Shown here one piece after another: positions 9,916 through 24,900 of a stretch of 64,000 bases of DNA. The DNA is from Aplidium turbinatum. Lineage: Eukaryota > Chordata > Ascidiacea > Aplousobranchia > Polyclinidae. The stretch spans positions 36,773,824-36,837,823 of the forward strand of contig OU964919.1 of NCBI GenBank assembly GCA_918807975.1, given 5' to 3'. The notes under the pieces were generated by a model. The model was not told where the DNA came from. It saw nothing but the letters and a program-made list of their open reading frames with translations, and ran no database searches. Each line of letters opens with the position of its first letter. Position 1 is the stretch's first letter. The position numbers were made by a program, and so were the translations under genes.

Positions 9916-12900
9916 CTACAAAGCAAGAGAAAGGCAGACCAGAGTAAAATCAATTCTTTTAATTTGTGGATACTTTTCCAATCTCGCGGGTTGCGGGATG
10001 ACATTAGTGTAGGCTAGATATAACCACGTTAAACTTCAAAGTGGGGTAAATAATAACGATTTCAAGTGTTTAACAACGTTTGTTGCATTTGAGTTGTCAG
10101 CTGAGTAGCCAGATATGAGATAGGTTGCATGGCACACGAAAGGAAGTCGGTGTGGCATCCCATGATGGACACACAGTTATTTTGGCAAAGGTGGGCACTG
10201 GGCACAGAGATCAAATTCCTGGCCTTCCCGTTTAGTTTATCAAATTACACACTTGACTCTGTGTGTTAGCTTTATTCAAATCTTCAACCAAAAAACTTCC
10301 ATACCACAGCCACCAAAAACATCAGCGCACAACACAAAGAAAGACACATTCAAAAAGATTCTAAAAACAAAAATTACCCCCTTTCTTCAATGATACTAGA
10401 CGATGCAAAAAAATTGCTTCCAGCACTTGATGATCCTGGTTGCTGATGACTCAAGGCGGGTCGCGATGATTTGAGGCTGGATAAGGAGCTGCTGGCCGTG
10501 AAAGCCTCGCGTGTGGTGGTGTTGGTTGAAGACAGGTCACTCCCTGTGCTTGCCGGTCGCACTGCTGCTGATTCGATCCGTGTTCTGCGCCAGACGAAAT
10601 GTTTCGTTTGTGAATTTTCAACACAAAAGCTTTATTTTTAAGTTGATTTTCGAAAACTAATTAATGACGTCTTAATCTGTACGGCGTCATCAATAACGTC
10701 ATGAAAAAAAAAGACTGTTTGCGTGATGCCATTTCCGAGTAATCGTTAATTGAACACAATAAAATGCATCGAATAAAGCAAAAGTTACTTTTTCTTGACA
10801 GGATGAGTTTTTGGTGAATTTCGACCTCCGAAGCTCGAGTGATCACCCCTGCACGTGGGTGGAATTGAGGATTGCCCGGACTTGGAAATGGGGGGGTTCG
10901 ATGGGGTCAAACGGCGATACGTGACGGAGTCTGACAAATAGACGTAGGCGCAGGAAAAAGGGCGGCTGCAGAAACAGGAAATACGTAAATCGCAAGCATT
11001 GACAAAAGAGCAATTCAATGATCTGGTTTGGTTTGACGGCTTGAACCAAACTATGGCTTCGACAAACTAAAAAAACAAATATACAACATATGGACCTCAA
11101 AACAAACGATTCTGTCTTAATAATTGTGAGCATCTTCTTGATAATAATCCAATGAACGACAAAAGGCACTTATTTTGGACTTACGAGCTTATCTAGCAAC
11201 AAGAAGCTTTTCACACCTGGCCATGTGCTGCAGTTGAAGGTGACGCGCCAATATTGCTTGTTGACTGTCGAAAACCCGCTTCACTTTCCAAATTAAGAAG
11301 GAAATTGAAAACACAAGGAACACACAAGATCCCAAGACGGAGAAAAATATATAATAATCGATCGCGGTCACTCCCTGAAGTGAAAATAAAGGAATATTAA
11401 TGGCCATGTTAAAAAAGCACACGAATGATAAGATGTAATGCAGAAAATCCATAGAAAGCCAGTAGTTCAATTACTTCATCAATTTTGTTATACAAGATTG
11501 GACTCTGACGGCTTTATCAGATTGATATCAGTTCCACTGTCCCCCGAGACAGAGTTTCACTACTCCTGACAATGCTGACATAACTGATTTCAAGTCTTCC
11601 ACCATGTCAAAGTTCACAATGACGCAAGAAACACTAATGCTCCTGCATGATTCCCACACGGCATGTAGTCATGCCAATGTTGACATATTGTTACTGCATG
11701 CGTGTGCACTTTGCCGTTGTAATGTCACAAATGAATTCGTATTTTATTGCTTCTAAACACAGAAAACCTATGCAGTGGTTGACGAATTCGAAGTAACTCA
11801 CCTGAGTGAAGAACAGGTTTCCAAGGGTCGGCTCTGGATCGCGGACACCTTTTCGTCTTGTTGCGCTTCCAGGTAAAACGTAATCGCTTGATGATGTCGC
11901 AAATTCGGAGCTCGGTCGAGCGTGGATTATAACAAAAAACATCATTCCGGTGTCTTTTTGTTCGAAGCCGAGATAAGGACAAATCACCACGAGGCGGTTT
12001 CGAACCGAGGACACTCGAAGCGCTTCGTTCGGGTGCAAAGTGACGTAACTGGTGAAGTCAAAAGCTTCCACGGTTCGCATCTGCGAATGAAAAGATGCTG
12101 ATTGGTTGTCAAGATTGTTGACAAACTAAGTATTTCTTGAAGGTTGACCCAGAAAGCTAGACATAGTTGCAAAGAGGTTGAATCACCGACGCAGGCCCGG
12201 TCTTTCGTTGAGGAGTTCATTTGATACAAACTTGATTTCAATGACTTGCATGTGGTTAAAGCGATGATAAGATTCAGACGGCCAAGATAAGCATATGCAT
12301 TTCATACAATCATCATAGAAGTGTTCACATTCTTTTCAGTTGAAACAGACATAACTGAGCAACAACACAACATTTAACATCGTAAAAACAAAATAGAAAA
12401 TGTTTTCGGCTATGCATATATAGCCCTTATCAGGTCATTATTGTGCAGTACTTTTGTTGTTATACTGTATGTGTATCTAGTATTTCTTATACTATAATTT
12501 TTTAAAGGCCTTATAAGGGCTATAATATGCATAGCTGAAAACGTTTTCTATTTTGTTTTAATTATGTTAAAGCAGTGTTGTTGGTCAGTTATGTTTGTTT
12601 ATGGTTAAAAAAGTAACTTCTCCACCCAAACTGTATTCTCTTAAGTTGGTATGACTATTGAAGGTCAAGCACTATTGTCATTGTCATATCGGCTATAAAT
12701 TTTTCACGCAACAAAAACCAGCTTAAAATGTTGCATTGAGGGGGTTATTTGTTTTCATCACCAGCACGTTCAAGATTTATTTGCATAGAAGCTAATTGGG
12801 AATGGTGATAGATGAACATATAACTACTTTGGAACGGAGCAAAATAGAAACCTTACAGCTACCTTCTCATGATAGTGCGCTATGTGACGGCGGCTTCTCC

Positions 12901-15900
12901 GATGTGACCGATCTTTTGACGTCACGGGTAGATGAAGAGATCGTCTATGTTTTGTTCTAATATTGCTGTCGAAAGAGAAAAAATAGTTTGAATGTAAATA
13001 AGCTACATATGACATAATCTTGATAACAAGTAACACATGGGTTAACAGAACGGTTCGAGATACATACAAGCCCTTGCAGTTTAAAAATGTATTCTGAAAA
13101 CTGTTAAAAATAAAGAAGAAGCAATTTCACAGTTTCTGGCGCTGTTAGAAGGTGTCTCTCATCACGTTTGAGAATGCGAAACAAAGTTTAAAGTGGCTTG
13201 CCCTCCTAACCAGTAACCGGGTGTAACCCTGGATGCGACATACAAGCAAAACCATCCTAACCAATCGATTGACACACAGCAACAAGATCCTACCTCATAT
13301 ACGGTGTGCTCTTGAGCAAGGTCATGTTGTATCTTGGTATGGTTTTGAGTGCAACTCTGTGTTGCCCGGTCAGAGGATCCACCCTGGGGAAAAAAAAAAC
13401 AACAACAGATTTTAAGCGCAACTTCCGGCAAGAAAGTTCAAGCTGTCATAAGATGTAAGATAAAACAGAGTAATCATCACGCTACATAAAATCACATTAT
13501 TGCAGCGTAATCAACAACTAGCCTTACATATTAGAATAGAAAATAGAGATAAACATGTCGTCGTTGAAACAAAACACATGAAAAACAATTAATGAATGTG
13601 GAGTATTCCTTCACAAAACACTTTATTACTTTAAACGAATAAGTTTTACTGCTTGCAACGTCAAACTAACGATATATAAACAATTAAACATCATTTACTT
13701 GATGTCAAACATGTTTTCAGTCCCAGAGACATAGACGTCCACCTCCCCGGATGTGACGTCAACCACAAGACGAGAGTCCAAGTTGGAGAAACTGGGTCGG
13801 AGGGCGAACAGTGTTGTCTGTCCGCGCAGGAGCTGAGTCAAGTGACGACTGTCCCTGTTGATGTTGCATTGGCTCTTCGTGTTGGAATAAAAACATTGGT
13901 GCTCTTTGGCGTTGATCTGAATAAACAGAGCAACGAATGAAAGCTGTTGCGTTATTGTCTGTCGGTTGCCTGGTAAGTGACAAATGCGGGATCAACCGGC
14001 GTTCTGAAGGTCGTTGGTTCAATTCTCACCGAACGCAGGCGGTTGTGTCTTCACAAGATACTTAAAGGCAAAACGGGAGCAGTTGACTCGCTGACTGCAA
14101 AGTCCTTTGCTGCTTCATGCTGTTTATGTTGCGCTTGCGACACTACATCATGTCGTATGCATTGTACGTTACCACAACGGACAAAAAAAAATCAGAAAAC
14201 CATTACTGTGAATTGTGACAAGCAAACTGCGATTAGCTTGAGGACAAAATCCATTGTCTTTTCGACATTGCGTGTAACCGTTACACCAACCCAGTGTTCT
14301 GCGACAAAATACCGGTCGTATTTTGTTCGATAAAAAAAATCAAGCACAGACCATGACAAAAAATATCAACGAGTGCATCGTATCCTTCAACAAAGCCCAA
14401 AAATGCATTTACCAACCTTGTAGTAGCACTGCCCCCCGTTAGCAGGTTCGCCCTCATAATCGTCGATGCATTTATTGCATTGGTGTCTCCAGCAATCCGA
14501 AGTGGCAGATGAGAATTGAGAGAAATAGCATCCGGGACGCAGGGTAGTGGTGTAGTTCATGCAGGTACATCTTCCTGTCCGTTTATCGCAAACGTCAGCA
14601 TGGCCGTTACAGTCACACTTTTGACACTTCCCTCCCAGCTATAGAAATGAATAGTAACGGTTGGTCTATACTTTCAAAGCTTAATCCGGTCAAATTTTGC
14701 ATCCTTTTGGAGATGCGGTAACAATTGTTTCAGGTAGTTTTACACAAGTCCGTTAAAAGGTAAACATCATTCTTTGAAATTGTCCGGCGACCCAAAGCGA
14801 TCAAGTAACTGAAGTAATAAAGTTGTTCAGCCTTATGATCACGTACATGCACCTCAAAATATCCGTCGATGCAAGTCTGGCAGTAACGTCCCTCGCTGTG
14901 ACCCCCACAGCCCATGCACATCGTCCCGGATTTGGTTTTCGGCCCATGACGGTAGTCTTGCCTGTTGGAGCCGGACCAGAAGGTATGAGAATCATAGTCG
15001 TGGCCACATGTTGAAGCGCGATGATGGCATACCGTCTGTGCAGAATCGACAATCGTAATTTAAGCAACAGGGGCTTAAACTTTAACTGCGGGTAGGTACG
15101 CGCTTCCGGTCAAATATACGTAATGTTGACAGCAGGCAGATTGTGCTCGAAAAATAGTATTTCATCCACAAGGTTGCCTGATCCGTTGTATACGTTTGCT
15201 CATGAAAGTGAGCATCGCATTGAGACCTCACCGAAATTTCGCAAAAATATTTTTCAAGGTAACCTTTCTTGCAGGAATATATTACGAAATGTTTTATTTA
15301 ACAAGTCGAAGTTTTATAGCATGATGTACGGTAGCAATGGTGAGATGTTCAATGAAAATGGACTGTGTTCCACGTACCGAGCAAGGGGTGCAGGGGCTGC
15401 TTCCTATAGGGGTGCTGGTGGGGTCTCCGACAAAATTAGCTTTGCAGTATTGGCATTTACTTCCTTCAGTGTTGTTGATGCAGTCCAGGCAGCTTTGAGA
15501 AAGAAAATATGTGACACAATTAGATAAAGTGTATTGGTAACATAACAGTAACACGTACCATGTTTCTAACTGACAAATTCTAATTATTAGAACATTTGGC
15601 CGAAACCTATGAGACTTGCAAATGCATTGCAACTGTGCAAATTCAAAACTTAAATTCTGCTCTCACGGAATTTAGCCCACCACATCCGTATTTTGAAAGC
15701 GACTTGGCTGTGTAACGTTTCCGCTTACGTAAATCCCACCGTAATGTTACTTTTAAAAAAGCACTACATTATGAAATAAGGCGGGGAATTGAAAAGTATT
15801 CGTAACGTATATAAACCGAAAGGATTTCAATTTTTTAATAAGGAGAAGGAACGACTCTCAAACAGACGGGAGTTGTGTGACCTAATTAAAGGTAAACCTC

Positions 15901-18900
15901 ACGACGGGATATTGTCGCTTTTCTGGCACCCGTCGTTATGAAGTAAATTGATTAGACAGGATGAGCATTTCGTAATTTCCCGAGTAGGAGCTTGAAATCT
16001 TGATTATTGTAAAGTAAATATAACTTCAATATGCCGGACTTGTTTAAATTGTAGGCAATCATACTCTAGAGTTAGACAGAAACACCCCGAATTAACCTCA
16101 ACTAGAGACTCAGAGTCCCTTCACAAGCAGAAAACTCACACAGAAAGAGCAAAAACCAACAAAAAGCCTACACATTAGTACACTGTACAGGTTGGCCCAG
16201 CGAAGTGCGGACTAAATTTCATAATAAATTTAAAAACATTTACCGACTACTACATCATTTGTATTTATTACAGATTGATAGTATAATCATTCTAGACAAC
16301 TAATATTCTATAAATTTTCTGGAAAATTAAAGTTACATCCATGGCGAAGACTTTAAATGAGATCATTAAAACGCACTGTCATGAGGGGCTACCACCTGCT
16401 AAGATTTTCAAGGTTTTGAAAGGGATTGCGAGTCGTCCTGGTGTATAATATAAAAGGCAGTAAAGGGGTTCAAAGAGACTGGTAGCTGCTCACCAAAAAT
16501 CAGGAGCACACCAGAGAGGTCCGTAGGAACCAAAAACTTCATTAAGAACATTAGAGAAAAGTTGCAACAGAATCCATGAAGAAACACCAGAAAAGATGCT
16601 CAAGAGGCACATGTTAGCCGTTCAACCATCCAGAGAGTGCTGGTAAAGGATCTTAAGGCCAAACTCTGCAAAATTACCAAACAACAACTTCTTTCTGATA
16701 CAGCAAAGAAGAAGAGGTTTGAAAAATTCTTCTGAATAAGCTTCTTGATGGCACGCAGCCACAACTTCTCTGGACTGATGAGAAATTATTCACCGTTGAA
16801 GCCATACACTACAGCCAAAATGATCGGATTGGGATTAAGTCTAAAGATTCAGTGCCTGTTGAACGTCTAACTTTATTCAGGAGGTAAAAACTAGCTTCAG
16901 TAATGGTGTTGACAGGTGTTACATCCACAGGTCTCAAAACCCGTTTGATTTTAATCGAGGCTGATGTCAAGATCAACCAACATGTTTATCTGAAGACATT
17001 AAAGGATGAATTTGTTCCTTGGGTGAAGAAAGTCACTGGAAATAAAAGAATTACACTTCAGCAAGATGGAGCATCACACAGCCAGGTTGGTCCAGGACTA
17101 GTGCAAAGATAATTTCAAGTCGTTTTGGCCCATGGAACTATGGCTTACATCTTCTGATTTAAATCGAATGGACTTTGGGATATGGTTTATCTTGGAGCAG
17201 AAGTCCTGCGCTGTATCCCACTCAACTGTTTTGGGTTCTGAAGTAAAAACTGATCAATTCTTGGGCAGAAATTGACACTGAAACTGTGCGTGCCTCGTGT
17301 GATCCCTCATCTCCGCCAAGTTATCGAGGAGGATATGTTGAATAATTTAATTCTTGGATGTTATTAAAGACAATACATTTTTCTTTATTTGATATATGAG
17401 TTGTTTTTATTGGCCTTCATATAACTGAAAAAACCTAACTTCTATTTGTACGCTCTTCGCTGCACCACCTTGTATAAAAACGAAATCTTGGTGAGTGATA
17501 AGTGATAGGGCGAGCTGTATAAGTTGACCTGCAAAATGCACTACCATCCAATCATCGATCAGGCTTGGCTGGTGATGATCTCAAAGATTAAAATCAATCT
17601 GAAAGCATGGAGCACTGCTTAAGATCAGCTTTTCAGCTGATACTTGTTTAAATGTTTAAATAAATCGTTAAAATGTACAATGTACATACATGTCGCCTGT
17701 GGCCGAAGTCGTGCAGTGGCTGTTGCCATGGCAATCGCACACGTGATCGCACACTTTTCCAATGAAGCCGAACGTACATTCGCACGTATTGGGTCTGATG
17801 CATCTCCCACCGTTTTGGCATTCTGAAAGAAATATTGGTTTTGAGGCCTAAATGGCAAAAGTCGTTTTTACATCATCATAACACAGACAAAAACAGGTCA
17901 AACACACAAACGATGTGAAAATTGAGTTCAAAGCGTAAAAGAATTTGCAACTCGCGGCATTTAGTGATACGGTGCTAACAATCACAACATACAACGAAAA
18001 ATGATTTTTTTTAATGTTATTGATTAGAGAGAATATTTATCTTTAACCAAAAATACTATGAAAGCTTAATCCTGACAGTTTTGCATACTAGGGGAAGATT
18101 TGAACCACTAACGCAGGCCCGGTCACCGAGATGGATGTTTCCCACTATAGCGAATAATAATATTGTTAACTGGATTGATAACAGGTTAGTTGTGAGTCCA
18201 AAAACAAAAATGTCACCTGGATTGCAAACAGGTATGCAGGTGTTCTCGTCACTTGAAAATGTGTAATTTGTTTGACATTCGCACTTGTAGCCATCTTCCA
18301 GATCCACGCACACACTGTGATGGAGTCTGGAACATGTATGATGGTCGTTGACACATTCATCTTCTTTTGGGCAGGACATGTAGTTCCAAGGTAAGCCACT
18401 TTGAGGGGGGTTCTCCAAGGGTCCCTGCAAAATTATAAATATCGCAACGCTATGAGCGAGGACAGCTGAGGTAAAATTTCTTGATGCCCAGAATTTCCTC
18501 CGCAGCAATTACTTGAGAAAGGATGAGGCTAGAAATCAGTACAGCAATTAGTCCTTTTAACGACTACGACGTTAAATCAACGTAAAAATGGGCCGGATTT
18601 CTTGAGTTGGACAGATTACTGATAAACGTAAAATCAACCAACGTGTCGTTCAATCATCCTGTGCCAGAAACAAGAAATATTTTTCCTAAGGAATTTGGTT
18701 AATTTTTTCCTACTTTTCAGTTTCACTTAAACTCCTGTAGCTGTTAGCCTACTGTAGATGAACAGCTTTGCCTTTAGATTTCATAACTACCTTGAAATCG
18801 CCTTCCTGGCAGTAACCGCCGCCATTTTCAACAGTCACGCTTGACCAACCACACGACTTAGTGTTGATGCAATCCTTGCAGTAAGTCACACTGCTGCACG

Positions 18901-21900
18901 AGGTCAAAGGGCAACTGGAGGCGTTAGATCTGATCACGTGACCACAGAAACCGCCAAAACAAAGCAACTGGTAAAATCCGGAATCGAAACAGGATTTGAG
19001 ATCAACACTCCAGAAGCAGGTTGATGGTCCCTCTACCATTCCTCCTGCAGAAAGAAGACACGTCCCACAGTTGGAATGCTGGGAGCAGGGACTGGGACAC
19101 TGGGAGCTTTGACGGCTTGCTACACGTGGTTTGTGGAGGTTGGAGAGTTTGTTGAGAAACGGGTGGTCCACGTAAGAACAGGCGTAGACCACATCACTTG
19201 AGAAGACGGACTGTTGAACAAGTTGCTTCCACGCACAAGATAAGGATTTCCGACAGGATATGCAGTTCGGTTCGTCACAAGAATCACATACTGAAATCAC
19301 ACAATCGATTTTAAGTGAATATTAATCCAACCAAGAAAGGAAAAAAAATTCTATGATATATGATAACGCTGTAGTAAAAAAAAAAACATCTGATGTGTAA
19401 TATCATCATTACGATGAATTGGGATGAAAACCAGGCTTAATTCTTTGGGAGGAAAATGGCGAGCGAGTAAAAGCTGCAAACATTCATCACAATCTCACCT
19501 GTTTTCTCACAAGCGGCCATCGTGGCACATGATGACGTCACTGGTACGCAAGTTCCTGAATCCGCATTGGTTTTCGTTCCGCAATCCCTGGAGCACCACT
19601 TGCAGTTGGGTTGCCCGTTGACTGGTAAGTGAGATAGGCATGCGTCACACGCTCTGTAAGACATATGTTGATTATTTTTGATACTGTATGTAGGTTTCAT
19701 ATCAAATACTGTTTAGTTAAAAAGGCGTACTTTTACACACGGGAATAAGCTATCTGTAAAGATGTGCTCATCTCAACAGTAACGCAATTGCCAAACCTCA
19801 GGGCTTTAACTACCAACTGCTACGAAAACAAAGATGTTAACTTTTACGCATAAGTTTTCTTCTGCCAAGACGACAGACCTTTTTTACATCACTTTCTCAA
19901 TCAGCAAATAAGTCGCTGTTTTGCAGAAGTATTTGTACGGAGGTTGAATCATTGCAAAAGAACTGATTAACTTGTTTTGTTGAAGTAAAACATTCGGCCT
20001 GAATGGTAGGACTGGTGTTGATTGGCAATCGTGAGGTCTTGCAATCAAAGACACATACTGTGCCTCTCATTAGCAAAAAAATGTGGCAGTCGTTAACCAT
20101 CTCTCTGACGATACTGTAAGCTTCTTAGGTAGAATAACATTTCAGAGAAAGAGGGCTAGGTAAAATTCCCTGATAGAACCTGATATCCGAAAAGACGCTT
20201 TAGGGTAAAAATACTATTAATCTTACGTCAGATCCATGCAACGTAGGTGGCAATGGTTATCTCTGACAGCTGGTGAAGAACAATTTCTTCCATTGGTTGG
20301 GTTGTCTTCACAGGAGGAGCAAGATGAAGTCCTCATGTGCTGATCCGATCCGAACGCGCGGTTTTGGAGGATATTGCACTCGAATGTAGACGCGCTGGCA
20401 GGAAGACACGGTTGATTCTCTTCATTCTGAGAAAACAGGGAAGAAATATTTAAGCAAATACTTCACAATCATTTAGACCATAATAGGAAAAAGTTCAACA
20501 GAAAAAAGATAAAAAATGCATTTTCTTAAGAAATTAAACTAGTGGAAAGTAACAAAATAACTGAAAAGTGGACATAAAATAATCAACTATGAAAAGTGTT
20601 TTTCACATATTCTCTTTTTACTTTCATACAAAACATGCCAGTGTTCCCACAATATGTGAAATTATTGACAAGACACTAACTGCCGTTGCTTGAACACCTC
20701 AGCTTGGCAATGCGAGGCAGTTGCCAATCTCTGTGGTGAGAATGCGCGTTCGCACAGCTCATAAAACGTGCGCTATTCAACGTCATTGAACCAATGTCAA
20801 AACAACTGATTTGCTGGAAAATGTAGTTTGTACAACGAGCAGTCAGTTATCGGTGTGTGTAGACGAGCCTTGAGAAACTTCGGTTGTATTTCTGTGTTTT
20901 AAATACAACAACTTACGATGTTACTGGGACACATAACGCAACCAGCTGTCACTTGGTGGCACTGGCAAGCCGTGGAAGCAGTGTAGCAGGGTGACGTCAC
21001 ATGGATGGTCTTCAAAATAATGAGAAAGGCTGTTAGAAGCTAAGATGAAATATCCCAGCCAGCAAAAGTTGCTCTTTTTACATAGTTTCAACGTCGGCAG
21101 ATGTTAATACGCTGTAAAAGAGGCAACTTTTGCTGTCTGAGATTGCCATTAATATGAAATTGATAAAAATATGTACATTGATAAAAAGTAAGTAGCCTAC
21201 ATTGATTACAGGTAACAATAACTTAAACAAAAGTTTTTTTCAAAATCAGTTAGCCATTGAATATGGAGGGCGTAATAAATAACGAATGCCCAACAAACAG
21301 AAAGGTTTTTTTTTGCGTAGCTTTAACGTTGTCAGATGCGACGTTGCCATACATTTTGCGTTTCTTGGGTATGCTGGAATAATACCATCGCTATAACAAA
21401 AATAAAATACTACTGCGTTTTCCTTTTTGGGAAAACCGCAGTTGCACAGTAGAGCACTTGTATATTATGTAAATAGAATGTACAATTGTACAGTGCATAA
21501 ACATGGACATGGTAAGTGCTGACATGTGTTGAAGTTGAAACAACTTAGCCAGAAAATCAGTCTGATTTGCACTGATGAGTAAAAAACTTCGTTGCGAGAT
21601 TGGAAGCTAATCTCACCTGCAAGAAGTCAAGCCAAACCCCTCCTTTAGTGCCCCCATAAACATAATAAACAGGGGGCGAGTTGCTGGTTGTTCCGGTTAT
21701 GAGTGCGGCTGCGGCGCCGGCTCCAAACACTGGATCGTACAAACGCGAATGTTCTGAGCACATAAGCCAATACAGCGTTGAAATTGCTTCTAACTTGAGT
21801 GAAGGTGAAGACAGCGTGAGAGATTAGAAAATCCATCAAAGTTATGTATTACTGATTTTTCATTACAAGTAAAGTGTTTGACAAGTTCACGATACATAAC

Positions 21901-24900
21901 TTTATTAAGTTACAAAGAGAAAGAGGAAAGAGATATTGTTTATTTGTCTTTCATTATTATAAGCCAAATACACAATCAGCAAATACATGAGCAAAGAGCA
22001 CCAACCAATCTTGCGGTTTTCTAGTCAAATGTGTACACAGTATTGCATAAAAAAGAAAACGTCGTTTTAACACGCACAGATCGAATAGAGCAACGTACAA
22101 TCACCTCGGATTCCTGACACCTCTTTATGTAAATTGATCAGTGACCGGCAGTCGTATCTAAACAACCAGGTACTGGTCATTGTTGTGGTCGCATCGCGTT
22201 GGCCTCCGAACAGTAGGAAACCTCGGTCGTTGCCTGAACAAGAACATTTGTTGTTTCTTTACAGCTGGCAATTTCAGTCTTTTTTTATATAGTCAACATC
22301 TACCGAGGATGTGGCAACGTTAAATTACGGTATAGTACGAAAAAGCAGGTTTTTGAGAATGTTTCTGCAAATGACATGTTTGTTTGAAAGTTTTGTATCA
22401 AGTGGGGCTAGAAAAATATTGAAAACATGACTGCTCACCTTCACTATAGGGCAGCGCAGAGTGGAAATAAAGCATTGGCTTTTCTCTAAAATAGCTTTGA
22501 AAAACGATTGCACTGATGACACTCCATCTTCGGTAAGGTACATTGAAAACATAAATTGAATCTGAGGTCTCCATTCTGTTTCTTGAAGAATTGAAGCGCA
22601 CACCGCCAAAGACATATATAGAACTGCTGACGTCATCGCAAACGCTCGAATGGCCAAAAGTTCCAGGAAATCTGAAGCCAACTGTCGGGATTTGCGTCCA
22701 TTGGTGCATGGAAGTGGAATAATTCCAAACCTAAAGGCAGAGCATAGGCCGACAAAGCAAAGCACAAACCGAATTCACTTGCTTTCACAATTGCAACCTA
22801 AAGAAAGTCGTTTAACTAAAATATCGATAAAGAGTGCAACGTCTAACATTAAGAAGTTGGGCGCTGGACGCATCCCTTGTGCAGTTACATAAAAGTTTTA
22901 AACAAAAACTTCTCTTTGCGACCAACGTTAAAGTTAAGTGAACCACGATTGTGCTGACACTGTCTGCATTGTGGCGGTTAGGATCGATGCAAATGTCCAC
23001 ACTTTTATTGTCAATGGGTAGTTGGGAAACAAAACACGCCATCTTACTTTTCTATTCATCCCACTGGCTGCAGAGTAACCTCCGATGAATATGAGAGATT
23101 GCGAACAAAAAGTTAAAGTATGTCCCCCTACTTTGGGAAGGGAGGTATTTGAAGGAATTTTTCTCCAAGCTGAAACATAAAAAAACGCAGACATTACAAA
23201 ATACAAAACACAACACAAGAAAGGGAAAGGCTGCTTGGAAACGAAAGAAACTCTATCTTGAATACTGGGTGTGTTACAAAAATGGAATGAAAATTGTTCA
23301 CCAAGTGCTCCTTACAAAGTTTTGTTTGCTGTTAAAACTGATAGTTCCGAACGTTTTGATTCGATTCAACTTCAACTAGAACGTAGCGATTCAACTAGCA
23401 CGTGCTTATTAAGAAAACAGCATTTCTAAAGCGGTTTCATATAATCAGCTCTGAGTTTCGTTTTATAATAGTAGGCTACAGGTATCTTACTGTGAACAAT
23501 GGTATCATCTTCATGGTCAAAATAAAATTCCCAAAAATCGTTTTGCGTCATCCCGGTGACGGACAGACCGCCATAGACCAGCATGGATTTGGTGGCTGCT
23601 GACGTCACGGCTGCGTGCATGTGTCTCGCCGACGGGGATTTACCCGAATTTGAAGATGAAATTTTCATCCAAGTTTTCTCTGAAGGCACATACCTGAAAC
23701 AAGATGATGTGTAAGTTTGCTTGGCTAGTTTGTTGCTAATAGCATGACGCGTCGGAAAGCGCGAAAAAGCACATCGGTAGTAAATTTTTGTAGATGAGCG
23801 AATCGCCTCATATAGAAAAGCACTGGAAGACCTTGATAAAAACAATTACTGCTGAACGTTAACACACTACGTCACTAACAGTGATGTAACCAGAAGCTAA
23901 CATCAGGGAATACAAGTAAAACAATTAAAGCTGGGCACGTTTTTCTCGAAAATGCGTGACCACAACATAAACTAACAAGTGGAACATTTTCTCTATAAGA
24001 GTTGTCAGGAAAGTAAACTACTACACTGGCTAGCACAGATCAACAGTTCATGTGCAGCGGTAGATGATCAGTTCATATTCCATGACCAGACATTTTTGTG
24101 AAAATTAATACGGCAACATTTTTTAATACGTAACTGTATCTATCTTATATTCAATCTTAATAAATTTTACCTCCATAAGTCGCCGGAGGTTTTCTTGTAT
24201 GAATATCCGCCGAACAACCAGAGTGATCCCCCGTGAGATACCAGAGAGTGGCCACGCAGAGGGCCGGGAGTTTCGCCGTCTCCAATAAAACCACGGGTTC
24301 TTGTGGCCAACCGGTTTAATCGACCGCTCCATTCTAATTGCCAGTAGACTGGAATTTGTAACTGAGCAGACGACACGCTGCAATCTTTTCCAATGAATCC
24401 ATCACGGCAATCGCACACACCCTGAAAGTGGAATCAATCGAAAACCTTCATCGCCCGCCGTGAGAATGAATCACACAAATGAAGCTGCACAAACCTTTGA
24501 ACATGAACCATGATCGGAGTGTGCAGAGCAATTGTTAGGACAAACTTCTTCGCTCATTGCAAGAAGTTGGTCGCATGCTGTGTTGCAAGAATGGATATCA
24601 AAGACCGCGTTGAACCCAGTTTGATGGATGACGTCGTTAGTCTCATAGTAAACGCTTAAATAACCTAATAACAACGTAAGAGTAAATTTTATGTTCTTTA
24701 ATTAGCAGAGTTTAATTAAAATTTTAACATTCAGTGAATAGCATAATAATAATAATGTTATGGTTTTATTTATTGTCGCTCTACAACAGCTACGGTCTTT
24801 TAGAAACAGGGCTCATTTTAAATTTTATATCAGGTTTACAATGTCATCACATTATTACCCGACTTATTCTCACTGCGTTATGCAAGAAAGAACACAATCG

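Noticed and set aside
9916-10004. N-terminal extension of the last exon to the ATG at 10004
   Set aside because: A TTTGTAG acceptor and the phase of exon 43 place the exon start at 9915; the extra residues lack conservation signs.
15123-15527. 134-codon plus-strand frame
   Set aside because: It overlaps laminin-EGF exon 34 on the other strand; a shadow.
16779-16792. CTGATGAG string as a hammerhead core
   Set aside because: It encodes WTDE of the mariner transposase and lacks a stem II and GAAA at the right distance.
22325-22765. 146-codon minus-strand frame
   Set aside because: Out of frame with the Kelch exon 25 that occupies the same bases.
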